Source of the DNA: an uncultured Ferrovum sp.
GTDB taxonomy: Bacteria > Pseudomonadota > Gammaproteobacteria > Burkholderiales > Ferrovaceae
Reading direction: 5' to 3'
Assembly (NCBI GenBank): GCA_903909215.1
Contig: CAIVUX010000019.1
Span: 1 to 64,000 of the forward strand
Length of the DNA stretch: 64,000 nucleotides
The position numbers and the translations under genes were made by a program. Positions 8,553-17,408 of the stretch are shown here, piece by piece; position 1 is the stretch's first letter, and every line of letters begins with the position of its first letter. The notes beneath the pieces were generated by a model, which saw nothing but the letters and a program-made list of their open reading frames with translations, had not been told where the DNA came from and ran no database searches.

Positions 8553-9431
8553 GTGTTTTCATTGCCTCCTTTAAAATCGGGTTGGATGTTGGTGGCGGGG
8601 TTCAGTTTTTCCATCATGGGGTTATTTGTTAAACTGGGCGCCCCCTATTTTTCAGCCGCTGAGCTGGTCTTCTATCGTTCTTTCATCAGTTTGCTGCCCC
8701 TCATTGTTTTGGCGTTTTATCAGCGCCAGCCTCTCGGTACCGCGCACTGGCGTTTGCATCTCACGCGCAGCATTTCAGGTCTTATTTCACTCTGTCTTTT
8801 TTTCTACGCCATCACACAGTTGCCACTGGCTACAGCCATTACGCTGAATTACACCTCACCGCTTTTCTTGGCGTTATTGATTACCGTGTTGGCGCGAGAA
8901 AAACTCAACCCCCCTTTATTGATTGCCTTGTTGTGTGGCTTTGTGGGAATTATCTTGGTGCTTAAGCCGCATTTCAGTCCAGACCAATGGTTTGCAGGGT
9001 TAATGGGACTGCTGTCCGGGTTTGGTGCGGGGGTGGCGTATTTAAATGTGCGCACCATGGGAGCGTTAGGCGAGCCGGAATGGCGCATTGTGTTGTACTT
9101 CACCGCGCTCTCCGCAGCGGTACTGGGCGTTTACTGTTTGTTTGTACCGATGCACCCTATTACGCTGAGTAATAGCGTCATCTTAGTGGGCATGGCCTTG
9201 TCGGCCACCGTAGGGCAGTTGGCCATGACGCGTGCGTATCGCATGGGCTCTACCCTATTGGTGGCTAATTTTGCCTATAGCGCCATTGTGTTTTCAAGTC
9301 TTTGGGGCATTTTGTTTTTTAGTGAATGGATTACCCCGTGGGCATGGTTGGGTGTTGCTGTGGTCATGGTGTCGGGGGCCAGCGCTTCGCTTCTTGTACG
9401 TCGAGTGCCATTTCAACCGGAGGGTTTATGA
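8553..9431 (+). CDS. DMT-family (EamA) membrane transporter
   Basis: Predicted inner-membrane exporter of the drug/metabolite transporter superfamily (292 aa), with about ten hydrophobic helices in two EamA repeats (roughly residues 8-135 and 145-280). Characteristic segments are ELVFYRSFISLLPL in the first half and ATVGQLAMTRAYRMG in the second. The substrate cannot be predicted. The start is GTG 8553, five bases after the Rieske gene. Its stop overlaps the start of the sulfurtransferase gene (ATGA), indicating translational coupling. Confidence 0.88.
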   Translation: MFSLPPLKSGWMLVAGFSFSIMGLFVKLGAPYFSAAELVFYRSFISLLPLIVLAFYQRQPLGTAHWRLHLTRSISGLISLCLFFYAITQLPLATAITLNYTSPLFLALLITVLAREKLNPPLLIALLCGFVGIILVLKPHFSPDQWFAGLMGLLSGFGAGVAYLNVRTMGALGEPEWRIVLYFTALSAAVLGVYCLFVPMHPITLSNSVILVGMALSATVGQLAMTRAYRMGSTLLVANFAYSAIVFSSLWGILFFSEWITPWAWLGVAVVMVSGASASLLVRRVPFQPEGL

Positions 9432-10270
9432 CTCATCACGCTTTAGTATCGCCTCAGCAATTGGCCTTGCATTTAAAAGAATATGTGGTGGTGGATTGTC
9501 GGCATTCCTTGCAAGACCCTAGTGCTGGAGCGCGTCTCTATAAAGAGGGACATATTCCGGGCGCCATTTTTATGCACCTAGATCACGATCTGTCCGGGCC
9601 CATGACGGGCACCAATGGCCGCCACCCCTTACCCACGCCGGAGGCCTTGGCAGCCACCTTGGGGGCTGCAGGCATTGATCGAGATTCAACCGTGGTGGCC
9701 TACGATGATATGGGAGGCCCTTTTGCCGCCCGTTTATGGTGGTTATTGCGCTGGATGGGCCACGACGACGCGGCCATTTTAGATGGCGGTTTACCGGCTT
9801 GGCAGGCCACAGGCGGCACCCTTGAGGCTGGGATAAACAGTCCGGGCGCCAAGCCTGCCTTAGAGTGGGGTCTGACCCCAAACGTCACCGTGGATGTCCA
9901 ATTTGTTCTGGCACACCTTAATAACCCCACTGTGCGACTGGTGGACGCCCGGGCGCCGGACCGATTCCGTGGCGAAAACGAAACCATCGACCCCGTAGGT
10001 GGCCATATTCCCGGCGCTATCAATCGGTTTTTTAAGGATAATTTGGGTCCAGACGGATATTTTAAGCCCTCCCAGCGGTTGCGCCAAGAGTTTGAAGCCT
10101 TATTACAGGGACTAAAACCCTCCGCCTTGGTCAGTCATTGTGGTTCTGGGGTGACCGCCTGCCATAACCTGTTGGCCCTAGAGTTGGCGGGTTTACCTGG
10201 AGCGCGGCTCTATGCGGGCTCTTGGAGCGAATGGTGCAGCAGCCCCGAGCGACCTGTGGCACAGGGCTAG
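9428..10270 (+). CDS. sseA: Thiosulfate/3-mercaptopyruvate sulfurtransferase
   Basis: Two-domain rhodanese (280 aa) that moves a sulfane sulfur from 3-mercaptopyruvate or thiosulfate to an acceptor. The inactive N-terminal rhodanese domain spans about residues 8-125. The C-terminal domain has the active-site loop HCGSGVTACHN with catalytic Cys238; the CGSGVT form resembles mercaptopyruvate sulfurtransferases rather than the CRKGVT of classical rhodaneses. The start ATG 9428 overlaps the exporter stop; in-frame codons further upstream lie inside that gene. Residues 147-151 (WGLTP) are encoded by a single copy of the window's 13-base palindrome. Confidence 0.92.
   Translation: MTHHALVSPQQLALHLKEYVVVDCRHSLQDPSAGARLYKEGHIPGAIFMHLDHDLSGPMTGTNGRHPLPTPEALAATLGAAGIDRDSTVVAYDDMGGPFAARLWWLLRWMGHDDAAILDGGLPAWQATGGTLEAGINSPGAKPALEWGLTPNVTVDVQFVLAHLNNPTVRLVDARAPDRFRGENETIDPVGGHIPGAINRFFKDNLGPDGYFKPSQRLRQEFEALLQGLKPSALVSHCGSGVTACHNLLALELAGLPGARLYAGSWSEWCSSPERPVAQG
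9867..9879. repeat. Single 13-mer repeat inside sseA (R3)
   Basis: GGGGTCTGACCCC, an exact copy of the repeat core, lies in frame in the linker between the two rhodanese domains of the sulfurtransferase. No second copy occurs at the 17-base spacing, so this may be a remnant or a chance match. Confidence 0.7.
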
Positions 10271-10278
10271 ACACAGAT

Positions 10279-10312
10279 TTGGGGTCAGACCCCCCATGGG
10301 GTCTGACCCCCA
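10279..10312. repeat. Inverted pair of 13-mer repeats (R4)
   Basis: GGGGTCAGACCCC at 10281 and GGGGTCTGACCCC at 10298 (17-base period, spacer CCAT) form a 30-base inverted repeat. It sits between the sulfurtransferase stop and the rpsP promoter, where its hairpin could end upstream transcription. Confidence 0.9.
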
Positions 10313-10323
10313 CCACCAATCCC

Positions 10324-10353
10324 TTGATTATTTAGGGTGATCCGAGCTATAAT
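10324..10353 (+). promoter_or_regulatory. Sigma-70 type promoter for the rpsP operon
   Basis: TTGATT (10324-10329) and a perfect TATAAT (10348-10353) separated by 18 bases, about 57 bases ahead of the rpsP start. Strong hexamers fit a ribosomal-protein operon. Confidence 0.7.
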
Positions 10354-10410
10354 CATCGGCTTTTTCCGCCTCAGGATTTCCCCGGGGCTAAATGATAAAG
10401 GTTGAGAAAC

Positions 10411-10668
10411 ATGGTTGTGATCCGACTGTCCCGTGGTGGTGCTCGTAACCGCCCGTTTTACAATGTGGTGGTAGCCGATTCCCGTAATCGCCGCGATGGC
10501 CGTTTTATTGAACGCTTGGGTTTTTACAACCCCGTTCGCCCAGATGATGCCGATGGCTTCCGTCTGGATTTGGCCCGCGTAGAATTTTGGAAAAGTCGTG
10601 GCGCACAAGCGTCTGACGCCGTAGAGAAGCTCATCAAACGTGCCCCCAAGGGAGCGCCCGCTGCCTAA
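10411..10668 (+). CDS. rpsP: 30S ribosomal protein S16
   Basis: Small-subunit ribosomal protein (85 aa, normal length) that binds 16S rRNA during 30S assembly. Typical N-terminus [20 protein letters not shown] followed by [12 protein letters not shown] chose ATG 10411; the TTG 9 bases earlier would add MRN. First gene of rpsP-rimM-trmD-rplS, the classical operon linking ribosomal proteins to 16S maturation and tRNA methylation. Confidence 0.97.
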   Translation: MVVIRLSRGGARNRPFYNVVVADSRNRRDGRFIERLGFYNPVRPDDADGFRLDLARVEFWKSRGAQASDAVEKLIKRAPKGAPAA

Positions 10669-11161
10669 GTGGGTGGTGATGGGGCGGGTCGCCGCCCCGT
10701 ACGGCGTGCGCGGTGGGTTTCATGTGCAAACCTTCACCGAGGCGCTTGATGGCTTAGCGGATTATCCGCGTTGGTGGTTGGGCCATGGGTCCGACCTCAA
10801 AGAATATGCTGTGGCCGAATGCCGCATTCACAGTGGTTCGTTAATTGCCCGCTTAGAGGGCATCACGGACCGCGAAGTGATGAATGCATTACGAGGAAGC
10901 GATATCGCCATACCGCGCGACGAGCTGCCTGAGCCTGATGAAAACGAAGTGTATTGGTCCGATCTTGTGGGGTTAGAAGTGCGTAACCTGCAAAATGAGG
11001 TTGTGGGGCGAGTCACTGAAATGATTGAAACCGGCGCCAATGATGTCATGGTGGTAGAGGGGCCGCAAGGCAAAACCCTGATTCCTTATGTGGAGGGGGT
11101 GTTGCAGTCGGTGAGCGTGGCGCAGGGGCAAGTGGTTGTGGATTGGGGTCTAGATTACTAA
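10640..11161 (+). CDS. rimM: Ribosome maturation factor RimM
   Basis: Assists maturation of the 30S head and binds S19; about 173 aa. N-terminal RimM barrel begins [18 protein letters not shown]; the C-terminal PRC-barrel holds [11 protein letters not shown] and [11 protein letters not shown]. The start is uncertain: GTG 10640 overlaps rpsP by 29 bases, while in-frame GTG 10673, GTG 10676 and ATG 10679 lie just after the rpsP stop and close to where conservation begins, but without a clear ribosome-binding site. The stop overlaps the trmD start by one base. Confidence 0.94.
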   Translation: MPPRERPLPKWVVMGRVAAPYGVRGGFHVQTFTEALDGLADYPRWWLGHGSDLKEYAVAECRIHSGSLIARLEGITDREVMNALRGSDIAIPRDELPEPDENEVYWSDLVGLEVRNLQNEVVGRVTEMIETGANDVMVVEGPQGKTLIPYVEGVLQSVSVAQGQVVVDWGLDY

Positions 11162-11925
11162 TGGCGTATGCCTTTGATGTGGTCTCGCTGTTTCCGCCCA
11201 TGTTCGATGCCCTCACCCAACATGGGGTGACGCGTCGAGCGCTGGAACAGCAATTGTGGAATTTCACGGTGTGGAATCCACGTGATTTCACCACCGATAA
11301 TTACCGGACCGTGGATGATCGCCCGTATGGGGGCGGACCTGGAATGGTGATGCTGGTACATCCGTTGGCGTTGGCCCTAAAAGCCGCGCGCGAACACCAG
11401 CAAACGTTGGGCATTGAGCGAACACAGGTGGTGTATTTAAGCCCACAAGGAAAACCGCTCACCCACCAACGCGTAATGGATTATGCAGCCCAACCCGGCC
11501 TTATTTTATTGGCCGGGCGTTACGAGGGGGTGGATCAACGCTTACTCGAAATGGAAGTGGATGAAGAAATTTCAATTGGTGATTATGTGCTGTCTGGAGG
11601 CGAACTCCCAGCCATGGTTCTGATGGATGCAGTGTTGCGGCAGTTGCCCGGCGTATTGGGCGACGCGCAATCCGTAGAACAAGAATCTTTTGTTGACGGA
11701 ATGCTGGACACGCCCCATTTCACCCGACCTGAGGTGTATGAGGGAATGCCAGTGCCAGCGGTTTTAATGTCGGGGCATCATGCCGACATTATGCGGTGGC
11801 GTCGTAAGCAAGCACTGGGTATGACCTGGCAAAAACGTCCGGATATGTTGGCACGCCAACCTCTTTCCGGGGAAGATCAAAAACTGTTGGACGAGTTCAA
11901 AGCCGAGCTCACTGTAAAGGAATAG
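11161..11925 (+). CDS. trmD: tRNA (guanine37-N1)-methyltransferase
   Basis: SPOUT-class enzyme that methylates G37 next to the anticodon and so prevents +1 frameshifting. 254 aa from ATG 11161 ([15 protein letters not shown]). The trefoil-knot SAM site is visible as [24 protein letters not shown] and [11 protein letters not shown]. Its start shares one base with the rimM stop and it precedes rplS by 3 bases. Confidence 0.97.
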   Translation: MAYAFDVVSLFPPMFDALTQHGVTRRALEQQLWNFTVWNPRDFTTDNYRTVDDRPYGGGPGMVMLVHPLALALKAAREHQQTLGIERTQVVYLSPQGKPLTHQRVMDYAAQPGLILLAGRYEGVDQRLLEMEVDEEISIGDYVLSGGELPAMVLMDAVLRQLPGVLGDAQSVEQESFVDGMLDTPHFTRPEVYEGMPVPAVLMSGHHADIMRWRRKQALGMTWQKRPDMLARQPLSGEDQKLLDEFKAELTVKE

Positions 11926-11928
11926 ATC

Positions 11929-12339
11929 ATGGATATCATTGCGCAACTGGAAAAAGAAGAAATCGCCCGTCTGGGCAAAACCATTCCCGCCTTCGCCCCG
12001 GGCGATACGGTAGTGGTCAACGTTAATGTAGTGGAAGGTGAACGCAAACGGGTTCAGGCCTTTGAAGGCGTGGTGATTGCAAAGCGCAATCGCGGACTGA
12101 ATTCATCGTTCATCGTTCGCAAAGTGTCTTCCGGCGAAGGCGTTGAGCGCACCTTTCAATCCTACTCACCCTTAATTGCCAGTATCGAAATTAAGCGTCG
12201 TGGTGATGTGCGTCGTGCCAAGCTGTATTACCTTCGTGATCGTTCGGGTAAATCTGCACGGATTCGCGAAAAACTGGTGGCCCGTGCCGTGGCTCCTGCA
12301 GCCGTTGCCGCAGCCGCAGCAGAACCCGCCGCCGAGTAA
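11929..12339 (+). CDS. rplS: 50S ribosomal protein L19
   Basis: Large-subunit protein at the 30S/50S interface. 136 aa; the conserved core ends near residue 117 ([19 protein letters not shown]) and is followed by an Ala-rich tail ([16 protein letters not shown]) longer than in E. coli L19. The TAA stop (12337-12339) is in the same frame as the xerD coding sequence that follows immediately. Confidence 0.97.
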   Translation: MDIIAQLEKEEIARLGKTIPAFAPGDTVVVNVNVVEGERKRVQAFEGVVIAKRNRGLNSSFIVRKVSSGEGVERTFQSYSPLIASIEIKRRGDVRRAKLYYLRDRSGKSARIREKLVARAVAPAAVAAAAAEPAAE

Positions 12340-12342
12340 ACC

Positions 12343-13248
12343 ATCAATCCCGCCGAGCGCGAGATTCTCGATCGTTTTTGCGACAGCCTATGGCTGGAAT
12401 ATGGGCTGTCGCGCAATACCCTTGAGAGTTACCGCCGCGATCTGGCGCAGTTTTCTGATTGGTTGAGCCTTCAAGAGAAGGCTCCCAGCTTTTACCAAGT
12501 AGACGGAGCCTTCATCCAATCATGGTTGGCCCACCTCTACACCGTTCGTCATCTCAAAACCCGTAGTGCCGGTCGCGCGCTTTCAGCACTGCGGCGTTTT
12601 TATCAGCATGCGCTGCGTGAAGGGCGCATGAGTGTCGACCCCACGCTGCGTATTGATTCTCCCCGCCTACCGCGCACCTTGCCCACTAACCTATCTGAAG
12701 CGGATGTAGAAGCGCTCTTGGCAGCGCCCGATACCAACACAGACTTAGGGTTGCGCGATCGCACCATGTTGGAGATGCTCTATGCCAGTGGGCTGCGTGT
12801 ATCGGAATTGGTGGGGTTGCGCATGGCGCAAGTATCGCAAGACAGCGGCGTGGTGCAAGTGGTGGGGAAGGGCAACAAAGAACGTTTAGTGCCCATCGGT
12901 GAAACCGCATTGGATTGGTTGCAACGTTACTTAACCAGCGCACGCGTCAATCTTATGGATGGGTACCCTCATGAAGCGTTGTTTGTGACGCGTCGCAAGG
13001 CCCCCATGAGCCGTCAAGCGTTTTGGTACGTGGTGCGCCGCTATGCTAAAAAAGCGGCATTGAAAGGCAGTTTATCGCCGCACACCTTGCGCCACGCCTT
13101 TGCCACCCACTTGGTCAATCACGGTGCCGATTTGCGTGTGGTGCAATTGCTGTTGGGGCATGCGGACATTTCCACCACGCAAATTTACACCCATGTGGCG
13201 CGTGAGCGCCTGCGCCAACTGCACGAACGCCACCACCCCCGTGGCTGA
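12343..13248 (+). CDS. xerD: Tyrosine recombinase XerD, start codon unclear
   Basis: Site-specific recombinase that acts with XerC at dif to resolve chromosome dimers. The N-terminal SAM-like domain begins near EILDRFCDSLWLEYGLSRNT (from about 12361). The catalytic set is complete: Arg in SGLRVSELVGL, Lys in GKGNKERLVP, HxxR in PHTLRHAFATH, then LLLGHADISTTQIYTHV with the nucleophile Tyr, ending HERHHPRG. The first ATG/GTG/TTG in frame is TTG 12463, which would delete about 35 conserved residues. The frame is open up to the rplS TAA at 12337. Possible starts are therefore ATC 12343 or ATT 12364, or reinitiation/readthrough from rplS. The start given here is provisional. Confidence 0.88.
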   Translation: MNPAEREILDRFCDSLWLEYGLSRNTLESYRRDLAQFSDWLSLQEKAPSFYQVDGAFIQSWLAHLYTVRHLKTRSAGRALSALRRFYQHALREGRMSVDPTLRIDSPRLPRTLPTNLSEADVEALLAAPDTNTDLGLRDRTMLEMLYASGLRVSELVGLRMAQVSQDSGVVQVVGKGNKERLVPIGETALDWLQRYLTSARVNLMDGYPHEALFVTRRKAPMSRQAFWYVVRRYAKKAALKGSLSPHTLRHAFATHLVNHGADLRVVQLLLGHADISTTQIYTHVARERLRQLHERHHPRG

Positions 13249-13269
13249 TTCCGTTTATACTTTCCTCCT

Positions 13270-13875
13270 ATGATTGCAATTATTCTGGTGGCGATGGCTG
13301 CTTATCTTTTGGGGTCCGTGTCTTTTGCGGTGGTCGTCAGTCGCCTCATGCACTTGCCTGATCCACGCACCTTCGGTTCAAAAAATCCGGGAGCCACCAA
13401 CATGCTGCGTGGCAGCAGTCGCTTGGCCGCCGCTTTGGTGTTGTTGGGTGATGCGCTGAAAGGTTGGCTGGCGGTGTGGCTGACCACTAGCGTGGCGCTA
13501 CCCATGGGGGCACCCGTGGAATGCATTATGGTGGCGGCCTTGGCGGTTTTCTTGGGCCATGGCTATCCCATCTTTTTTGGCTTTAAGGGGGGCAAAGGGG
13601 TGGCCACGGCCTTAGGGGTATTGTTGGCCTTAAGTCCAGTGCTGGGGCTGTGCGTGGCCATTGTTTGGCTGTCGGTGGTGGGAGTTACACGCATTTCATC
13701 ACTCTCCGCACTCGCCTCATCGGTGTCAGCGCCCCTACTGGGCTGGGTGTTTTTACAGAGTTTGCAATTAAAACTGACCGTGCTCATCATGGCGCTTATT
13801 TTGTTGGCGCACCATCACAGCAATATTCGCAAATTATTAGAAGGTCAGGAAACCGTCTTTCGCAAACGTGATTAA
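13270..13875 (+). CDS. plsY: Glycerol-3-phosphate acyltransferase PlsY
   Basis: Inner-membrane enzyme that transfers an acyl group from acyl-phosphate to the sn-1 position of glycerol-3-phosphate, starting phospholipid synthesis. 201 aa with several membrane helices. Family motifs are LLGSVSFAVVVSRL, GSKNPGATNMLR (phosphate-binding loop) and FFGFKGGKGVAT. It lies 21 bases after xerD. Its stop overlaps that of ffh on the other strand (shared TTAA at 13872-13875). plsX, the acyl-phosphate maker, is not in the window. Confidence 0.96.
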   Translation: MIAIILVAMAAYLLGSVSFAVVVSRLMHLPDPRTFGSKNPGATNMLRGSSRLAAALVLLGDALKGWLAVWLTTSVALPMGAPVECIMVAALAVFLGHGYPIFFGFKGGKGVATALGVLLALSPVLGLCVAIVWLSVVGVTRISSLSALASSVSAPLLGWVFLQSLQLKLTVLIMALILLAHHHSNIRKLLEGQETVFRKRD

Positions 13876-15224
13876 TGAAGCCCGGGCATCATGCCCTTCA
13901 TGCTGCGCATCATCTTGGCCATCCCTCCCTTCGCCATCATCTTCATCATTTTTTGCATCTGTTCAAATTGCGTTAGCAGTTTATTAATTTCTTGCACCGG
14001 TACACCCGCACCCGCTGCAATGCGACGCTTGCGTGAGGCTTTTAACAAATCTGGAAAGCGACGCTCTTGAGGCGTCATGGAATTAATGATGCCTTCCAGA
14101 CGCGCAATGCTGCGATCATCCACGCCGCCTTTGGCGGGTAAGCCGCGCGTCAGTTGCGCTGGCAATTTATCCATCATGGCGGCCACGCCACCGGAGTTTT
14201 TCATCTGCACCAGCTGCATTTTAAAATCTTCTAAATCGAATCCCTGACCCTTTTTAATTTTAGTGGCCAGTTTTTGTGCTTCCGCATGGTCCACATTGCG
14301 ATGCGCTTCTTCAATTAACGACAGCACATCGCCCATGCCCAGAATGCGTGAGGCCATGCGCTCGGGATGGAAGGGCTCCAGGCCGTTTAATTTTTCACCC
14401 ACACCCACAAACTTAATGGGTCGCCCCGTTACCTGACGTACAGACAGTGCGGCACCCCCCCGTGCATCACCATCAAGCTTGGTGAGCACCACGCCGGTTA
14501 AGGGCAGCGCTTCACCAAAGGCGCGTGCGGTGTTCACCGCATCTTGGCCTTGCATGGCATCCACCACAAATAAGGTTTCGATGGGGCTCAATGCTGCATG
14601 CAGCGCCTTAATTTCTGCCATCAAAGTTTCGTCAATGGCCAGGCGACCGGCTGTATCCACAATCAACACATCATGAAAATGACGGCGGGCGTAGTCTACG
14701 GCCGCCAACGCAATGGCGACCGGCTGTTGGTTAGACTCGGAGGGAAAAAAATCCACTCCTACAGATTCTGCCAAGATGCGCAGCTGCTCAATGGCTGCGG
14801 GGCGATAGATATCACAACTCACCAGCAGCACTTTTTTCTTGTGCTGCTCGTGCAGCAGTTTGGCCAATTTACCCGAGGAGGTGGTTTTACCAGAACCTTG
14901 CAAACCCGCCATTAAAAAAATCGCCGGCGGCACCGTAGCAAAATTGAGTGCCGCGCTGTCCTGCCCCATTAAGCGCGTCAGTTCTTGATGCACCACCCCC
15001 ACCAGGGCTTGGCCGGGGGTGAGGCTTTGCATCACCGATTGTCCCAAGGCTTGGTCGCGTACCGCTTGAATAAAGTCTTTCACCACCGGCAGGGCCACAT
15101 CGGCCTCTAAGAGGGCGATGCGCACTTCGCGCAGGGCGTCTTGAATGTTTGATTCCGTCAGCCTGGATTGGCCGCGCAGGGTCTTAATGACGCCCGACAG
15201 GCGTTCGGTTAGGTTGTCCAACAT
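13872..15224 (-). CDS. ffh: Signal recognition particle protein Ffh
   Basis: SRP54 homologue (450 aa) that binds signal peptides and 4.5S RNA and delivers ribosomes to FtsY. N domain up to about residue 85; G domain with GLQGSGKTT, DTAGRLA and TKLDGDARGG; Met-rich M domain at the C-terminus (FEQMQKMMKMMAKGG). I chose ATG 15224 (MLDNLTERLSGV) over a longer in-frame start at 15269, which adds a non-conserved 15 residues. It is divergent from the cytochrome-assembly-like gene with a 46-base gap. Its receptor gene ftsY is also here (22.4 kb). Confidence 0.97.
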   Translation of the reverse strand: MLDNLTERLSGVIKTLRGQSRLTESNIQDALREVRIALLEADVALPVVKDFIQAVRDQALGQSVMQSLTPGQALVGVVHQELTRLMGQDSAALNFATVPPAIFLMAGLQGSGKTTSSGKLAKLLHEQHKKKVLLVSCDIYRPAAIEQLRILAESVGVDFFPSESNQQPVAIALAAVDYARRHFHDVLIVDTAGRLAIDETLMAEIKALHAALSPIETLFVVDAMQGQDAVNTARAFGEALPLTGVVLTKLDGDARGGAALSVRQVTGRPIKFVGVGEKLNGLEPFHPERMASRILGMGDVLSLIEEAHRNVDHAEAQKLATKIKKGQGFDLEDFKMQLVQMKNSGGVAAMMDKLPAQLTRGLPAKGGVDDRSIARLEGIINSMTPQERRFPDLLKASRKRRIAAGAGVPVQEINKLLTQFEQMQKMMKMMAKGGMAKMMRSMKGMMPGLH

Positions 15225-15270
15225 AGAGCGTGCTGTTCCTTGGGGGTTGAGATGGTAAACTAGCCTCATT

Positions 15271-16086
15271 ATGGTCGATGTCCGCCTCTATTTTATCACT
15301 GCCGCCCTCTATCTTTTGCTGGGTTTTGGTATGTTTCGCTTGCGAAGTCGCGCAACGGCCGTGCCGATACTGCTAGAGCACCTGCTTCAGGCATTAATTT
15401 TGGGTGCTTTGGTAATCCATGGGCTATTGTTACAGCAAGCCATTTTCGTCGGGGACCAGCTCGATTTGTCCTTAGGACATGCGGTGTCCTTAATTGCGGC
15501 TATTACCGTGGCCATGTATTGGTTGGTCAGCTTCCGTCACCGTATGGGGGTGTTACAGCCCCTCATTCTTATGCTCTCCGCCGCCGTGGTGTTGGTGCCT
15601 CTGGTGTTGCCATCTGATAAACCGGTGTCTTACAGCGGACTTTTGGCGTTTAAGGTGCATTTGGTGGTGTCGCTCATGGCCTATAGCTTATTTGCCATCG
15701 CCGCCTTGCAAGCCATTCTGATGGGGGTCATCGAACGGCGGCTGCATAACCACCAAGTTTTGCAGGCAGGTCTTTGGCCATCTTTGGTGGCCATGGACTC
15801 ACTCTTATTTCAAATGATTTTGGTGGGTTTCTTGCTGCTCACCGCCACCTTGGCCAGCGGTGTTTTCTTTTCCGAAGAATTATTTGGCAAACCACTGGTC
15901 TTTAATCATAAGGTTTTGTTCTCATTCATCGCTTGGTTTATCTACGCAGGCTTGCTGGCTGGGCGCCATATTTGGGGTCTGCGCGGCCGCCGTGCGGCCC
16001 GTTGGGCCTTGGTTGGGTTCGCTATGCTGTTGGTCGCTTATGTGGGCAGTAAGTTTGTATTGGAAGTGATTCTGCACCGTTCGTGA
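15271..16086 (+). CDS. CcsA/YpjD-like cytochrome c assembly family membrane protein
   Basis: Polytopic inner-membrane protein (271 aa, about eight hydrophobic segments) of the CcsA/YpjD family, which is related to the heme-handling subunit of system II cytochrome c maturation. Family-like features are conserved His residues in the late membrane segments, for example FNHKVLFSFIAWFIYAGLLAG and RHIWGLRGRRAA. In proteobacteria this gene typically sits beside ffh, as here, and its role there is not established; there is no ResB-like partner next to it. Followed 21 bases later by the CorC-like gene. Confidence 0.8.
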   Translation: MVDVRLYFITAALYLLLGFGMFRLRSRATAVPILLEHLLQALILGALVIHGLLLQQAIFVGDQLDLSLGHAVSLIAAITVAMYWLVSFRHRMGVLQPLILMLSAAVVLVPLVLPSDKPVSYSGLLAFKVHLVVSLMAYSLFAIAALQAILMGVIERRLHNHQVLQAGLWPSLVAMDSLLFQMILVGFLLLTATLASGVFFSEELFGKPLVFNHKVLFSFIAWFIYAGLLAGRHIWGLRGRRAARWALVGFAMLLVAYVGSKFVLEVILHRS

Positions 16087-16107
16087 TACTCGTGAACACC
16101 CTCTATC

Positions 16108-17406
16108 GTGAATGATCTCTCCTTAGGCGCATTGCTGGCCATCTTGGCCGTATTGCTGGTGCTGTCTGGCTTTTTTTCTATGGCCGAGACCAGCATGATG
16201 GCGCTCAATCGTTTTCGTCTAAAACATTTGGTATCGCAAGGGCATCGCGGTGCGCGACTCACTGCGCGTTTGCTGGCGCATACCGATCGCTTACTGGGGG
16301 TGCTATTACTGGGCAACAACTTTATCAACGCCGCCGCCGCCGCGCTGGTGACGGTGGTGGCGGTGCGTTTGCTGGGCGCTGGCGAAATGGCGCTCACTCT
16401 CAGCACTGTATTTGTCACGGTGGTGATTTTAATTTTTGCCGAGATTACACCCAAGGTGTTGGGCGCTGCTTATTCAGAAAAAATTGCCCTCAACGTCAGT
16501 TACGTCCTCACGCCGTTGTTGCGGGTGCTCTATCCCATTATTTGGTTCATTAATTTATTTGTGAAAGGGCTGTTGTGGATTACGCGCTTGCAGCCCAAAA
16601 CGGATGGACTCAACCCCACGCTGTCCTTGGAAGAATTGCGCATCTTGGTTCTGGAGGGGGGTAATTTTATTCCCGCCAAGCACCATAATATTTTACTCAA
16701 CTTGTTTGGCCTAAAAGATGTCACCGTAGATGACGTGATGACCCCGCGCAGCCAAATTGAAGGCATTGATTTAGAGGCGCCTATTGAAGAGATCCAAAAT
16801 CAATTGGCCACTTCTAACCATACTTTGCAGTTGGTTTATACCGGCGACCCCGATCAAGTGGTGGGCATTGTGCATGTGCGCAAAGTGTTCAACCAAGCGC
16901 ATTCAGGCGAGCTGACCTACGACACCCTGAAAGCCATTATGAAGCCTGCCTATTTCATTCCTGAGGGCACGCCATTGCTTACACAATTGCAAAATTTTCA
17001 AGAGAACCGCCGTAAAATTGCTTTGGTGGTAGATGAATATGGTGAGCTATTGGGCTTGGTTACCGTGGAAGATATTCTGGAAGAAATTGTCGGTGAATTT
17101 AGCGGCCAAACACCACATCACCAAGATTACTTCACGCCCGAGTCTGAGGGTGTAGTGCTGGTGGAAGGGGTCTGTCCCTTGCGCGATTTAAATCGCAAAC
17201 TGGGTACGCATTTTCGCCTGGATGGCCCGCGCACCCTCAACGGCTTAATTTTAGAAACTTTCGAAGATATCCCAGAGCCTGGTATGGCGCTTAAAATTGA
17301 CGGCTATCCGGTGGAAATTGTTCAAACTCAGGACCGTATGGTGAGGGTGGCGCGCGTGACCTTGCAACCCGTGTTGGAACAACGTGCCGTGGATGGAGGT
17401 TTTTGA
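16108..17406 (+). CDS. CNNM/CorC-type transporter with CBS domains
   Basis: Membrane protein of the HlyC/CorC family (432 aa), implicated in Mg/Co resistance in relatives. Domain order: N-terminal DUF21/CNNM membrane domain (about residues 5-190, with GFFSMAETSMMALNR and GNNFINAAAAA), a CBS pair (about 205-330, with DVMTPRSQIEGID and LVTVEDILEEIVGEF), then a C-terminal CorC_HlyC domain. Start GTG 16108. Its stop lies 2 bases before the ATG of the prepilin peptidase. Transported ion is inferred from family only. Confidence 0.9.
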   Translation: MNDLSLGALLAILAVLLVLSGFFSMAETSMMALNRFRLKHLVSQGHRGARLTARLLAHTDRLLGVLLLGNNFINAAAAALVTVVAVRLLGAGEMALTLSTVFVTVVILIFAEITPKVLGAAYSEKIALNVSYVLTPLLRVLYPIIWFINLFVKGLLWITRLQPKTDGLNPTLSLEELRILVLEGGNFIPAKHHNILLNLFGLKDVTVDDVMTPRSQIEGIDLEAPIEEIQNQLATSNHTLQLVYTGDPDQVVGIVHVRKVFNQAHSGELTYDTLKAIMKPAYFIPEGTPLLTQLQNFQENRRKIALVVDEYGELLGLVTVEDILEEIVGEFSGQTPHHQDYFTPESEGVVLVEGVCPLRDLNRKLGTHFRLDGPRTLNGLILETFEDIPEPGMALKIDGYPVEIVQTQDRMVRVARVTLQPVLEQRAVDGGF

Positions 17407-17408
17407 CA

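Noticed and set aside
12463-13248. XerD starting at TTG 12463
   Set aside because: It would remove about 35 residues that match the N-terminal domain of XerD (LWLEYGLSRNTLESYRRDL).
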